Assembly (NCBI GenBank): GCA_949285905.1
Contig: CASDZV010000051.1
Coordinates: 1 to 64,000 of the forward strand
Direction: 5' to 3'
From: an uncultured Spirochaetales bacterium
Lineage (GTDB): Bacteria > Spirochaetota > Spirochaetia > Sphaerochaetales > Sphaerochaetaceae
Length of the DNA: 64,000 nt
Shown: one piece after another, positions 21,883 to 29,297 of the stretch
Position numbering within the stretch: position 1 is the stretch's first letter
How the letters are laid out: every line of letters starts with the position of its first letter
Program-made: the position numbers and the translations under genes
Notes under the pieces: model-generated
The model's input: the letters and a program-made list of their open reading frames with translations, nothing else
Told to the model about the DNA's origin: nothing
Database searches by the model: none

Positions 21883-23124
21883 TCAGTTTCTGAGGGCGCC
21901 TATTTTCTCGAAATAGTGCCGCTTCATGTCCATCTCAAAAGATTTGTCATTAGGGTATTCCCTTCCAAGAACCGGTCTCCACAGCGATGGATCCTCCATG
22001 CAGAGATAAAAGAATATATTGTCCCTGAATTCTTTGCTGAATGAGTTATAGACAGTTGAGAACATCTTCTCCTTGACAGAGAGGGGATAGGAAAACTTCC
22101 CGGCAGCAGGTGTCAGTTCCATCTCAAGGACCTTGCTTTCCTCGCCATTTTCCCTGAGTTTCTTCAGAAGCGATTTCGTGAATGTAAGTGTTCCTATGCT
22201 GATCATGCAGATATCTTCAGGAGAGAAATACTTTTCTATTGTCCTTGCAATTTCCGGGTACTCCTCATTCCAGCCTCTGAAATAGACCATCGGATGGATG
22301 TGGAATCCAACGAGGTTGCCATTATCTCTTGCGCGCTCGGCGTTCTTGATTCTCCCTGTAAGGGAAGCTGTGAGATGCTCTTCCTTTTTTATGATAGTAG
22401 GTGCATTGAGAGACCATGTGAAAATCATATTTTCTGGATATTTCTTCCCTTTGAAGACATCGCGTTCGCTCTTGCTTTTGAGTTCTATGACGATTTGGGG
22501 ATGCTGCTCTGCAAAAGCAGAGAGAGCTGTAAGAGTGCCATAATCATCTCCGAGAAGAATAGAGTCAGAGGCCTGCCCCGTCCCGATATGCCATACATTC
22601 TCATCGAGTTCAAGAGTCAGAAGCTTAGATCTGAGGTTGTCTACAGCATGTATCTCTTTCTCGCTGTAGAAAGCCTGTACAGAGCAGTATGAGCATGAGA
22701 ATGCGCATTGTTCCACAGGATCGATTGTCGTGAGCTTGCAGCAACGTGTTTTCTCTCCGTCGACAGGGCAAGGACAGCGGCCTGGAACAATTGGTTTATC
22801 CACAAGGACTGTCCTGTATTTCAGTCTGGGATGGACTTCTGGGGTGAACGATGAGTAATCGGTCTCATTGCTGCGGAGATTTTTCATATAGTCCCGCATC
22901 ATATTGATGTAGGCATCCCCTTTTCTGCCGTCCTTGCGGTTATCAAGGGCGGGGTAAGCTACGACTGTCAGGAATGACGGTTCTCTCCACTGTCTGAGAT
23001 CAGCCTCGTCTTTCAGTATCTCCAGCTTCTGGCTTTCTGTGAAATGATAGCGTTCGAAAAGTGATTTGAATGCGTTCCTCTCATTTTCCGGGAATGATTC
23101 CAATAGTTCTTCCAATGCTGCCAT
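21883..23124 (-). CDS. SPL-family radical SAM protein
   Basis: Radical S-adenosylmethionine protein of 413 residues. The cluster-binding CxxxCxxC is in E-Q-C-A-F-S-C-S-Y-C, preceded by a cysteine-rich stretch (C-P-C-P and R-C-C-K), and the rest matches the spore-photoproduct-lyase-like family. Classical SPL repairs the spore thymine dimer, but members of this wider family occur in non-spore-forming bacteria with unknown substrate. It is divergent from uvrC, with a 50-bp shared promoter region, which is suggestive of a DNA-repair role. No sporulation gene is in the window. The TATAAT box ends six bases from the ATG. Confidence 0.82.
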   Translation of the reverse strand: MAALEELLESFPENERNAFKSLFERYHFTESQKLEILKDEADLRQWREPSFLTVVAYPALDNRKDGRKGDAYINMMRDYMKNLRSNETDYSSFTPEVHPRLKYRTVLVDKPIVPGRCPCPVDGEKTRCCKLTTIDPVEQCAFSCSYCSVQAFYSEKEIHAVDNLRSKLLTLELDENVWHIGTGQASDSILLGDDYGTLTALSAFAEQHPQIVIELKSKSERDVFKGKKYPENMIFTWSLNAPTIIKKEEHLTASLTGRIKNAERARDNGNLVGFHIHPMVYFRGWNEEYPEIARTIEKYFSPEDICMISIGTLTFTKSLLKKLRENGEESKVLEMELTPAAGKFSYPLSVKEKMFSTVYNSFSKEFRDNIFFYLCMEDPSLWRPVLGREYPNDKSFEMDMKRHYFEKIGALRN

Positions 23125-23174
23125 GCTGTGATTATAGCGTTGCCAAAGATGTTTGGTGAAGCTATTCTCATGCT
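23125..23174. promoter_or_regulatory. divergent leaderless promoters of SPL-like gene and uvrC
   Basis: Plus strand: TTGCCA (23140-23145), 17 bases, TATTCT (23163-23168), six bases, uvrC ATG. Minus strand: TTCACC, 18 bases, TATAAT (23136-23131), six bases, SPL-like ATG. The two promoters interleave completely, so both polymerases cannot bind at once. Neither gene has a Shine-Dalgarno sequence. I see no LexA-type operator. Confidence 0.7.
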
Positions 23175-24950
23175 ATGGCAGAGAGCGCAAGAGATATCGC
23201 ACGTCAGCTACCGGAAAACCCCGGTTGCTACCTGATGAAGAATAAGGAAGGAACGGTTATCTACGTCGGCAAGGCAAAGAACCTAAAACGGCGTGTCAGT
23301 TCATACTTCCTTCCCAACCGCAATGCCAAGACAGCTGCGCTTGTAGAGAAGATTGTGAATATCGACTATGTCATAACCGGCAATGAGTATGAAGCGCTCA
23401 TCCTCGAGAATAATCTCATAAAGAAATACAATCCCCATTACAATATTCTCCTCAAAGATGGCAAGAGCTATCCTGTGATACGCATTACAAAAGAGCCATT
23501 CCCCCGTGTGTACAAGACGCGCCGTGTCATAAAAGATGGCTCTAAGTATTTCGGTCCGTATCCTGATGGTATGAGACTCGACACTTACCTTGATATGGTA
23601 GAGGACAATTATCCTTTAAGGCATTGTTCCGGATCTCTGAAGGCCAGGAAGACACCATGTCTGTATTATCATATCCACAAATGTTCCGGACCATGTATCG
23701 GTGCTGTTACGGAAAAAGACTACGGTCACTACATCAAGCAGATTGAGGATTTCCTTTCCGGTGATGATTCTTCGATGATCAGGAAGGTGGAGAAGGAGAT
23801 GATGGAGGCTTCGAAGGCGCTGGATTTCGAGACCGCCGCACGTAAGCGTGACCAGCTTAAGGCACTTCAGGTGATGCAGAAGAATCAGATGGTCCAGGAC
23901 TTTTCCGCAGACAGCCGTGACTATGCCGCAATTGAGATGCGGAGCTATCTCTGTACTGTGTCAATCATGCAGTTCAGATCAGGGCGTCTTATAGGGAAAG
24001 CGCTTTACAGGGCTGAGTGTCTTGGAGATGAGACGGAGACGCTCTTCTCGTTTCTTGTACAGTACTACAGTGATGGGGATACGCTTCCGCAGGAGATTTT
24101 CGTCTCTTGCGATATTGATACAGGACTGCTGTCTGAGTATTTCAACGAAGAGCTGAAGTCCCCTGTGTATATCTCAGTTCCCAAGGAGGGGAAACATTAC
24201 AGGATATTGAGGATGGCTGCGGAGAATGCTTCCCGCGATGTTGAGAAGAGGCTGAAGGAACTTGACAACACTCCTGCGCTTGAAGTCCTGCAGAAAGAGC
24301 TTGGTCTTGATAGGCTTCCCCGGCATATTGAAGGCTTTGATATCGCTCAGCTGTCAGGGAAATATACTGTTGCATCTCTCATCGTGTTCCGCGATGGCAA
24401 TCCCTCCAATAAGGAGTACAGACATTTCTCGATGAAGTCCCTGGATGGGAAGATTGATGATTTCCAGTCTATGAGGGAAGCTGTGGGAAGGCGTTATCAG
24501 AGGCTGATGAATGAAGGGCAGGAGATGCCGGATCTGCTGATGGTCGATGGTGGCAAAGGGCAGGTGAGTGCGGCACTTGATTCCCTCTCATCGCTCGGAC
24601 TGGACTTCCCTGTTGTGGGGCTTGCCAAGGAACATGAGGAGATTGTCTTTCCCGGAGAGAGGGGGTCGCTGCTTCTTGAGCACAGCAATCCAGGTCTGAG
24701 AGTGCTTATTGCAGTGAGGGATGAATGCCATCGCTTCGCCACATCATTCAACCAGAGAATGCGCAGCCGTGAGGCTTCGTTCTCCCTTCTTGAATCAATA
24801 GATGGAATCGGTCCTGAGCGCTCAAAACGTATCATGCAGAAGTATGGATCTGTGGAAGCGATTCTTTCGTTATCTCCAGAAGAACTGGCAAAAGGCGCTT
24901 CAATTCCAGTCACAGTCGCAGAGCGTGTGCTTCATAAACTCAATTTCTAG
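23175..24950 (+). CDS. uvrC: excinuclease ABC subunit C
   Basis: Makes both incisions in nucleotide-excision repair after loading by UvrAB. The 591 residues run GIY-YIG nuclease (about 12-90, G-C-Y-L-M...V-I-Y-V-G-K-A), UVR helical motif (about 200-235), RNase H-like C-terminal nuclease with M-V-D-G-G-K-G-Q, and a helix-hairpin-helix end (D-G-I-G-P-E-R-S). Length is typical. It is a single gene with its own promoter. Its TAG stop and the TAG of holA on the other strand share the palindrome CTAG at 24947-24950. UvrA and UvrB are not in the window. Confidence 0.96.
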   Translation: MAESARDIARQLPENPGCYLMKNKEGTVIYVGKAKNLKRRVSSYFLPNRNAKTAALVEKIVNIDYVITGNEYEALILENNLIKKYNPHYNILLKDGKSYPVIRITKEPFPRVYKTRRVIKDGSKYFGPYPDGMRLDTYLDMVEDNYPLRHCSGSLKARKTPCLYYHIHKCSGPCIGAVTEKDYGHYIKQIEDFLSGDDSSMIRKVEKEMMEASKALDFETAARKRDQLKALQVMQKNQMVQDFSADSRDYAAIEMRSYLCTVSIMQFRSGRLIGKALYRAECLGDETETLFSFLVQYYSDGDTLPQEIFVSCDIDTGLLSEYFNEELKSPVYISVPKEGKHYRILRMAAENASRDVEKRLKELDNTPALEVLQKELGLDRLPRHIEGFDIAQLSGKYTVASLIVFRDGNPSNKEYRHFSMKSLDGKIDDFQSMREAVGRRYQRLMNEGQEMPDLLMVDGGKGQVSAALDSLSSLGLDFPVVGLAKEHEEIVFPGERGSLLLEHSNPGLRVLIAVRDECHRFATSFNQRMRSREASFSLLESIDGIGPERSKRIMQKYGSVEAILSLSPEELAKGASIPVTVAERVLHKLNF

Positions 24951-26008
24951 ATGGAAATATCAAGCGGCGACGTGTCGAGCCGGAGTCCGCTTTCCCTCCC
25001 TTTGTTCATTATGATATCCACTACAAGCGATGATAGGATAACTGAAAGCCAGTCTGTGCTGGTGTTTTTTATTCTGCCATCCATTTCCCCTAGGTATCTG
25101 ATGATTCTCTCTGTGTCAGAGAGCGTGTAGTTCTTTGCAGCGATTCTGAATGTGCTCTGATCGCGGCCTTTTATTCCTTTTGTCGGATAGAAGACCGGGT
25201 ATGGGGAGAGTGCATCCGCGTTTTCGAAGGCTTCTTTCTCACTCATGCCTTTTGCTCTCAGCTTCTCGAAGCTCTCAAGCATCCTGAATTTCGTCACAAG
25301 TACTGAGAATGCTCTTGCAGGAGCCTGGGAATCGGATGTGATTAAAGATGCGATGATTGAAGACGCGTGCTCCGTGTCGCATGCGGCAATAGCCTGAAAG
25401 AGCGTATTGCCGTCCTCTCCTCTGGTCTGGAGAGAATACTTCTCGATATCCTCAGCTGTTATTTCTCTTTTGTCCTTATCTGTCGCATGGAAAAAAAGCG
25501 AGAGCGATGTGACAAGGTTCTTCATCTCCTGAGTGTTGTTATCGACGGAGAAGAGAATCTCCTCGACAGCGTCTCCCCGGATAACGAAGCCTTCTTTCGC
25601 AAATGCATTCACAATCCAGTCGTGTTTCTGGTTATCGAACATTTCCCAGAATGTCTGGATGCTCACATTCTTGCTGTTTGCGATCTTCGGATTGATTTTC
25701 GCTTTTGATTTCTCCTGGGAGAAAATCACGAACTCAGCAGATTCATCGCCAGATGAAAGAAAGTCTATCAGGGCTTTGTCAAAAGTGTCCTTAGCTGTCC
25801 TGTTCTCGTACTGCTTGATGATCACGAAACGGAAAGACGAGAACAGCGATGGCTGCGAGAGCGCTGCATCCAGATCCTCTCCTTTGTCATCTCCTACGAA
25901 TATCTGATGTATTTCAGCATCAGGATAGATCAAGAGTATCCGTTTCTTCTCTTCAGCAAGCCAGTCAGCCTTGAGCCCTTCCTCAGGTCCAAGAAGTATG
26001 TGGTTCAT
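24947..26008 (-). CDS. holA: DNA polymerase III delta subunit
   Basis: Clamp-loader delta subunit, 353 residues, that opens the beta sliding clamp. It is recognised by its layout: an N-terminal nucleotide-binding-like fold without a Walker A motif, a middle AAA+ lid, and a C-terminal helical collar with the segment F-R-I-A-A-K-N-Y typical of HolA. The ATG at 26008 has GGAGGAG just upstream and overlaps the end of the lexA-like gene by 26 bp. It is the last gene of the hprK-ptsH-lexA-holA unit. Confidence 0.85.
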   Translation of the reverse strand: MNHILLGPEEGLKADWLAEEKKRILLIYPDAEIHQIFVGDDKGEDLDAALSQPSLFSSFRFVIIKQYENRTAKDTFDKALIDFLSSGDESAEFVIFSQEKSKAKINPKIANSKNVSIQTFWEMFDNQKHDWIVNAFAKEGFVIRGDAVEEILFSVDNNTQEMKNLVTSLSLFFHATDKDKREITAEDIEKYSLQTRGEDGNTLFQAIAACDTEHASSIIASLITSDSQAPARAFSVLVTKFRMLESFEKLRAKGMSEKEAFENADALSPYPVFYPTKGIKGRDQSTFRIAAKNYTLSDTERIIRYLGEMDGRIKNTSTDWLSVILSSLVVDIIMNKGRESGLRLDTSPLDISI

Positions 26009-26618
26009 AACTCCTCCTGATGTGTGTAAGTACCCCGGCAGTAATCAGATTGCTTTGCATCACTTTGATGATCCCCATCGTATCATTGTCCGGAATCAGC
26101 TCAGCATAGCCGTTTCCTATGGGATGAAAACGCCTGAGCTCCATCTTCTCCTCGTCATCTGAGTATGAGGCAAGGATAATCTCATCATTGCGGGGCATGC
26201 CATCTGCCTTCCTCAATATTGCGATATCTCCAGGAAGAATCCCGGCATTCCTCATCGATTCAGATGTCACGCGGAATGCGAATGCATTGCTGTCTGCAAT
26301 CCTTCTAGGAACATACAGCACTTCTTCTGTATTGTTCTCTTCAATGCTCTTAAGCGATGGTTCCTTCCCGAAGAACGGTATAGGCGCGTTCTCTCTTTCA
26401 AGCCGTTCATCGAGAGGAAATGAAAGTGATCTGATCTCGTTCGCGCCTTTCTCAAGGTAACCCTTTTTCACAAGTGCAAGCACTGCATCACGGGCGGCAT
26501 TATGTGAGAATCCGAAACTCTCACCGATTTCTCTGAGGGTCGGTGATTTTCCATTCTCAAGTATGTATGATGAGACAAATGACAGAATCTCTTTCTGTCG
26601 TTCTGTGAGGTCCTTCAC
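25983..26618 (-). CDS. LexA-like repressor with degenerate autocleavage machinery
   Basis: A 211-residue protein with the LexA layout. The N-terminal winged helix (1-65) has S-P-T-L-R-E-I-G and N-A-A-R-D-A-V in the LexA helix-turn-helix positions, followed by an S24 peptidase-like C-terminal domain. The nucleophile serine is kept (S121 in S-E-S-M), but the lysine that should activate it is arginine (R162 in M-E-L-R-R-F). The Ala-Gly cleavage dipeptide after I-P-x-x-G is missing: residues 80-88 read I-P-F-F-G-K-E-P-S. RecA-stimulated self-cleavage is therefore unlikely. It starts with GTG overlapping the HPr stop, behind GGAGG. It may be a non-cleavable SOS repressor or have another role. Confidence 0.82.
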   Translation of the reverse strand: MKDLTERQKEILSFVSSYILENGKSPTLREIGESFGFSHNAARDAVLALVKKGYLEKGANEIRSLSFPLDERLERENAPIPFFGKEPSLKSIEENNTEEVLYVPRRIADSNAFAFRVTSESMRNAGILPGDIAILRKADGMPRNDEIILASYSDDEEKMELRRFHPIGNGYAELIPDNDTMGIIKVMQSNLITAGVLTHIRRSYEPHTSWT

Positions 26619-26878
26619 TGTTCAAACCTCCGTTCAAAGAGCGATGATAGTGCATCCATCGCTTCTTTCTCATCGCACCCGGAGCATGTGCAGAGAAGTT
26701 TCGTCTTGTACGTTGCTCCAAGTGTTATGACTCCCATGATGGATTTGGCATTGATTCTCATATTCTCCTTCTCGAAGAAAATCTCTGATGAGAAAGTGGA
26801 TGCGGTCTTGGCAATTTCAGAGGCCGGGCGGGCATGGATACCTGCTCTGTTCAGCACTTCCAGTTCCTTACTTATCAA
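26615..26878 (-). CDS. ptsH: phosphocarrier protein HPr
   Basis: An 87-residue HPr with both regulatory sites: histidine 15 in A-G-I-H-A-R-P-A-S and serine 46 in N-A-K-S-I-M-G-V. Serine 46 is the target of HPr kinase, whose gene lies directly upstream and overlaps by 11 bp. No enzyme I or sugar-specific EII genes are in the window. As in other spirochaetes, HPr may work mainly as a regulator of carbon metabolism rather than in sugar transport; that is inference. Its stop overlaps the GTG start of the lexA-like gene. Confidence 0.94.
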   Translation of the reverse strand: MISKELEVLNRAGIHARPASEIAKTASTFSSEIFFEKENMRINAKSIMGVITLGATYKTKLLCTCSGCDEKEAMDALSSLFERRFEQ

Positions 26879-27875
26879 TTCCGCTTTCTCCTTCGTAGCC
26901 TATGTCATCACTTGTGAAATACATTCGTCTGGCTTCCTCGCTTTCCAGCCATTTCATGACATTCTGGTCGAATTCCCTGGAAGAGTAGTAGCCGAGCTTT
27001 TTCAGTCGCTCATTGCGAGCGGCTGTCTCGATCAGGATAGGCACGTTACGGCCAGGGCGGACTGGAAGCACAATCTTTGGAATTGTAATGCCAAGGAATG
27101 TGTCTGTAAGCGTATCCCCGATGCGGTCATACTGCTTTGTTGAATCCCATGTCTCAAGATAGACAGATAGTTCCACCTGCTTTTTTTCCCTGATAGCCCC
27201 GACGCCGAAGAGATTTGTCAGGTTGATGATTCCCAGTCCTCTTATTTCCATATGGTGGGCAAGCATCGGATTTTCTCCTGAACCGACGAGGAATGTGTCC
27301 GAGATATTCTTCAGTTTCACTGTATCATCGCTGATAAGTCTGTGTCCCCTCTCGATAAGCTCCAGCGCTGTCTCGCTCTTTCCAACCCCGCTGTCTCCCG
27401 TGATCAGAACTCCGATGCCATAAACTTCGACAAGTACACCATGAATGGTCTGTGTCGCGGCAAATACCTCATCCAGCTGTGAATAGAGACGTCTGGAGAA
27501 ATCTGAAGACTCCAGCGGGGTGGAGAGTATCGCAGTCGCTTTCTTCTCCGCCAGTTCCACAAAATGCTCTGATGGATGGTAGTCGCCGATGAATATGAAG
27601 CATGGGACATCATAATCGAAGAGCTTCTCGATGTTCTCATACTCATTGCGTTCTTCAAGGAGATCTATATATGATTGCTCGCTTCTGCCGAAAAGCTGGA
27701 TGCTGTTTCCGGAGAAACTGACAAAGAATCCAGCCAGAGCAAGGCCAGGCCGGGCGATTTTCGCATTCTTGATAGCCCTTGATAACCCCGAGCGTCCCGC
27801 AATGCATGTGAGCTGCAGGTGGTTGTGTTCTTTCAGATCCAGATCAAGCAGATCCAGGACGGTGAATTCCTTCAT
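26868..27875 (-). CDS. hprK: HPr kinase/phosphorylase
   Basis: Bifunctional enzyme of 335 residues that phosphorylates or dephosphorylates HPr on serine 46. The Walker A loop G-D-S-G-V-G-K-S is followed by the family signature around E-I-R-G-L-G-I-I-N. An N-terminal ~130-residue domain precedes the catalytic core. The start at 27875 (M-K-E-F-T-V) is chosen over an upstream in-frame ATG at 27911, which lies within the hpf terminator. TATACT ends six bases before 27875, so the mRNA is predicted to start at the ATG. It heads the hprK-ptsH-lexA-holA unit. Confidence 0.95.
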   Translation of the reverse strand: MKEFTVLDLLDLDLKEHNHLQLTCIAGRSGLSRAIKNAKIARPGLALAGFFVSFSGNSIQLFGRSEQSYIDLLEERNEYENIEKLFDYDVPCFIFIGDYHPSEHFVELAEKKATAILSTPLESSDFSRRLYSQLDEVFAATQTIHGVLVEVYGIGVLITGDSGVGKSETALELIERGHRLISDDTVKLKNISDTFLVGSGENPMLAHHMEIRGLGIINLTNLFGVGAIREKKQVELSVYLETWDSTKQYDRIGDTLTDTFLGITIPKIVLPVRPGRNVPILIETAARNERLKKLGYYSSREFDQNVMKWLESEEARRMYFTSDDIGYEGESGIDK

Positions 27876-27887
27876 ATCCCGAGTATA
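27876..27887 (-). promoter_or_regulatory. hprK -10, leaderless arrangement
   Basis: TATACT (27887-27882 on the minus strand), six bases, ATG at 27875. The -35 position falls inside the hpf terminator hairpin and has no good match. Confidence 0.6.
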
Positions 27888-27891
27888 GCAT

Positions 27892-27919
27892 AAAAAAGGG
27901 CTGCCTATCATGACAGCCC
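27892..27919 (-). terminator. intrinsic terminator of hpf
   Basis: Read on the minus strand: GGGCTG (27919-27914), ten-base loop, CAGCCC (27903-27898), then TTTTTT (27897-27892). It lies 19 bp after the hpf stop and immediately upstream of the hprK -10, so terminator and hprK promoter share DNA. Confidence 0.85.
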
Positions 27920-27938
27920 GGGTTGAGAGAGAAAAAGA

Positions 27939-28235
27939 CTAGAGCTTCATTGTCTTCTCTTTTTCTTTCTTGGCGGCAGCCTGTATCTTGTCTGCAATGA
28001 GCTCAATTCCTTCATACAGCTCGTAAGCATCCTGAGATACAGCCTTTTCCTTCTTCCATGTAAAGTGCAGTGTGGCCTCGAGATGGAACCCGATGCCCTT
28101 GCTCTCTTTTGTTGCTACAATATCGAGATCATGCAGATAATCATCTGCGAATGAAAGCTTCTTTAGCTTCTTGTCAAGGAACTCCTTGTCTTCATCGGTG
28201 GGTGTAAATCCGATTCCTCTGAATGTAAGATTCAT
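27939..28235 (-). CDS. hpf: ribosome hibernation promoting factor, short form
   Basis: A 98-residue RaiA/HPF domain protein that binds the 30S decoding region and inactivates ribosomes in stationary phase or starvation. The N-terminal strand N-L-T-F-R-G-I-G-F-T-P and the basic C-terminal helix are typical. The dimerising C-terminal domain of long HPF is absent. It has a clear Shine-Dalgarno sequence (AAGGAGG), a good promoter and its own terminator, so it is a one-gene unit with a conventional leader, unlike many neighbours. Confidence 0.9.
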   Translation of the reverse strand: MNLTFRGIGFTPTDEDKEFLDKKLKKLSFADDYLHDLDIVATKESKGIGFHLEATLHFTWKKEKAVSQDAYELYEGIELIADKIQAAAKKEKEKTMKL

Positions 28236-28272
28236 AGGCTTTCCTCCTTTTCATTAATGCTTTCTTAACTAG

Positions 28273-28301
28273 ATTGTAACCCAGCATCCGGGAAAGCACA
28301 A
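28273..28301 (-). promoter_or_regulatory. hpf promoter
   Basis: On the minus strand TTGTGC (28301-28296), 17-base spacer, TACAAT (28278-28273). It predicts a leader of about 30 bases carrying the AAGGAGG ribosome-binding site. Confidence 0.7.
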
Positions 28302-28376
28302 AAGAATATTGGATGTATTTTGCCTGCAGTGTCTGAGAATGAACTGATGTATGAGGATTTCCATAAGAGAAAAATG

Positions 28377-28419
28377 TTGACAGAGCAGAAGAAGGGATAG
28401 ATTATAATGTTATAACATT
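28377..28419 (+). promoter_or_regulatory. ROK-GntR-manA promoter with palindromic operator
   Basis: TTGACA (28377-28382) with GATTAT at 17 bases (28400-28405), or TATAAT at 20 bases (28403-28408). Directly at the -10/start region lies the perfect 14-bp palindrome AATGTTATAACATT (28406-28419). The second gene of the operon encodes a GntR/HutC-type repressor, whose family typically binds short AT-rich palindromes. This is its probable autoregulatory operator. Confidence 0.65.
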
Positions 28420-28430
28420 TAGGCAGGATT

Positions 28431-29297
28431 ATGAGTTACATTATGCTTGATGCGGGGGGCACGAATATAAAATACGGGCTTCTTGATAATAACGCTGGAC
28501 TGGAAGGTGAGATGGGGGAGTGTCCTTCCCACAGCTGTGGAAGCAGTGAGGAGATTTTCAGAACCATTGCCGCTGTTATTAATGAGAAAGCCGGAGAATG
28601 TGGCAAACTCGATGGTATAGGGTTCTCTTTTCCTGGCCCGTTTGATTATTCAAACGGCATCAGCTGGATGAAAGGGATTGGGAAATACGACTCTGTTTTT
28701 GGTCTCTCTATCAAAGAAGGCATCGCACCGTATCTGGATTCAGCTGTCAGCAAAGCAGTTCCGATGCTGTTCATGCATGATGTCACGGCATTCGCAGAAG
28801 GTTATGCGGCTGTTTCTGAATATCGCCGTCTTTTAGCTCTTGTCATAGGGACAGGGGCAGGTTCCGCGTTTGTTGAGAACGGAAAATGTGTTTCAGTCTT
28901 TCCCGGCCTGCCCGTTAATGGCTGGATATACAATGAGCCTTTCAAAGATTCGATAATCGATGATTATATCTCAGCCCGCGGGCTCGAGAAGCTGGCATTT
29001 GCATATTTCGGCAAGTATCTGGACGGCAAGACATTAAGCAGGGAAGCTATGGCAGGCAATGGGAAAGCCCTGGAGGTTTTCTCAGCATTCGGTGAGAATA
29101 TCGCTGCAGCATTGAAGCCTTATATCGATGTATTCAGACCTGATGGGATTGTTTTTGCAGGTCAGATTTCAAAATCGCTGGAATTCTTCATCTCCCCGCT
29201 TGCCAGAACATGTCCGGAACTTTCTATCATGACTGAGGATAATACGTCGCTCAGGATATTCCAGGGCTTATATGGATATTTCCGGAGGAATTTATGA
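28431..29297 (+). CDS. ROK-family sugar kinase
   Basis: Probable hexose or hexosamine kinase of 288 residues. The phosphate-binding loop is D-A-G-G-T-N-I-K-Y-G at the N-terminus, and the catalytic aspartate is in M-H-D-V-T-A-F-A-E-G. The usual ROK zinc motif (C-x-C-G-x2-G-C) is absent: the corresponding region contains no cysteines. That places it in the zinc-free ROK branch, in which substrate is hard to predict. It overlaps the GntR regulator by ATGA and shares a transcript with mannose-6-phosphate isomerase. A fructose or mannose kinase role, supplying the isomerase with hexose 6-phosphate, is inferred from context. Confidence 0.85.
   Translation: MSYIMLDAGGTNIKYGLLDNNAGLEGEMGECPSHSCGSSEEIFRTIAAVINEKAGECGKLDGIGFSFPGPFDYSNGISWMKGIGKYDSVFGLSIKEGIAPYLDSAVSKAVPMLFMHDVTAFAEGYAAVSEYRRLLALVIGTGAGSAFVENGKCVSVFPGLPVNGWIYNEPFKDSIIDDYISARGLEKLAFAYFGKYLDGKTLSREAMAGNGKALEVFSAFGENIAAALKPYIDVFRPDGIVFAGQISKSLEFFISPLARTCPELSIMTEDNTSLRIFQGLYGYFRRNL

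Noticed and set aside
27876-27911. Upstream in-frame ATG (27911) for HPr kinase
   Set aside because: It lies inside the hpf terminator, upstream of a better -10/ATG arrangement, and adds a non-conserved N-terminus.
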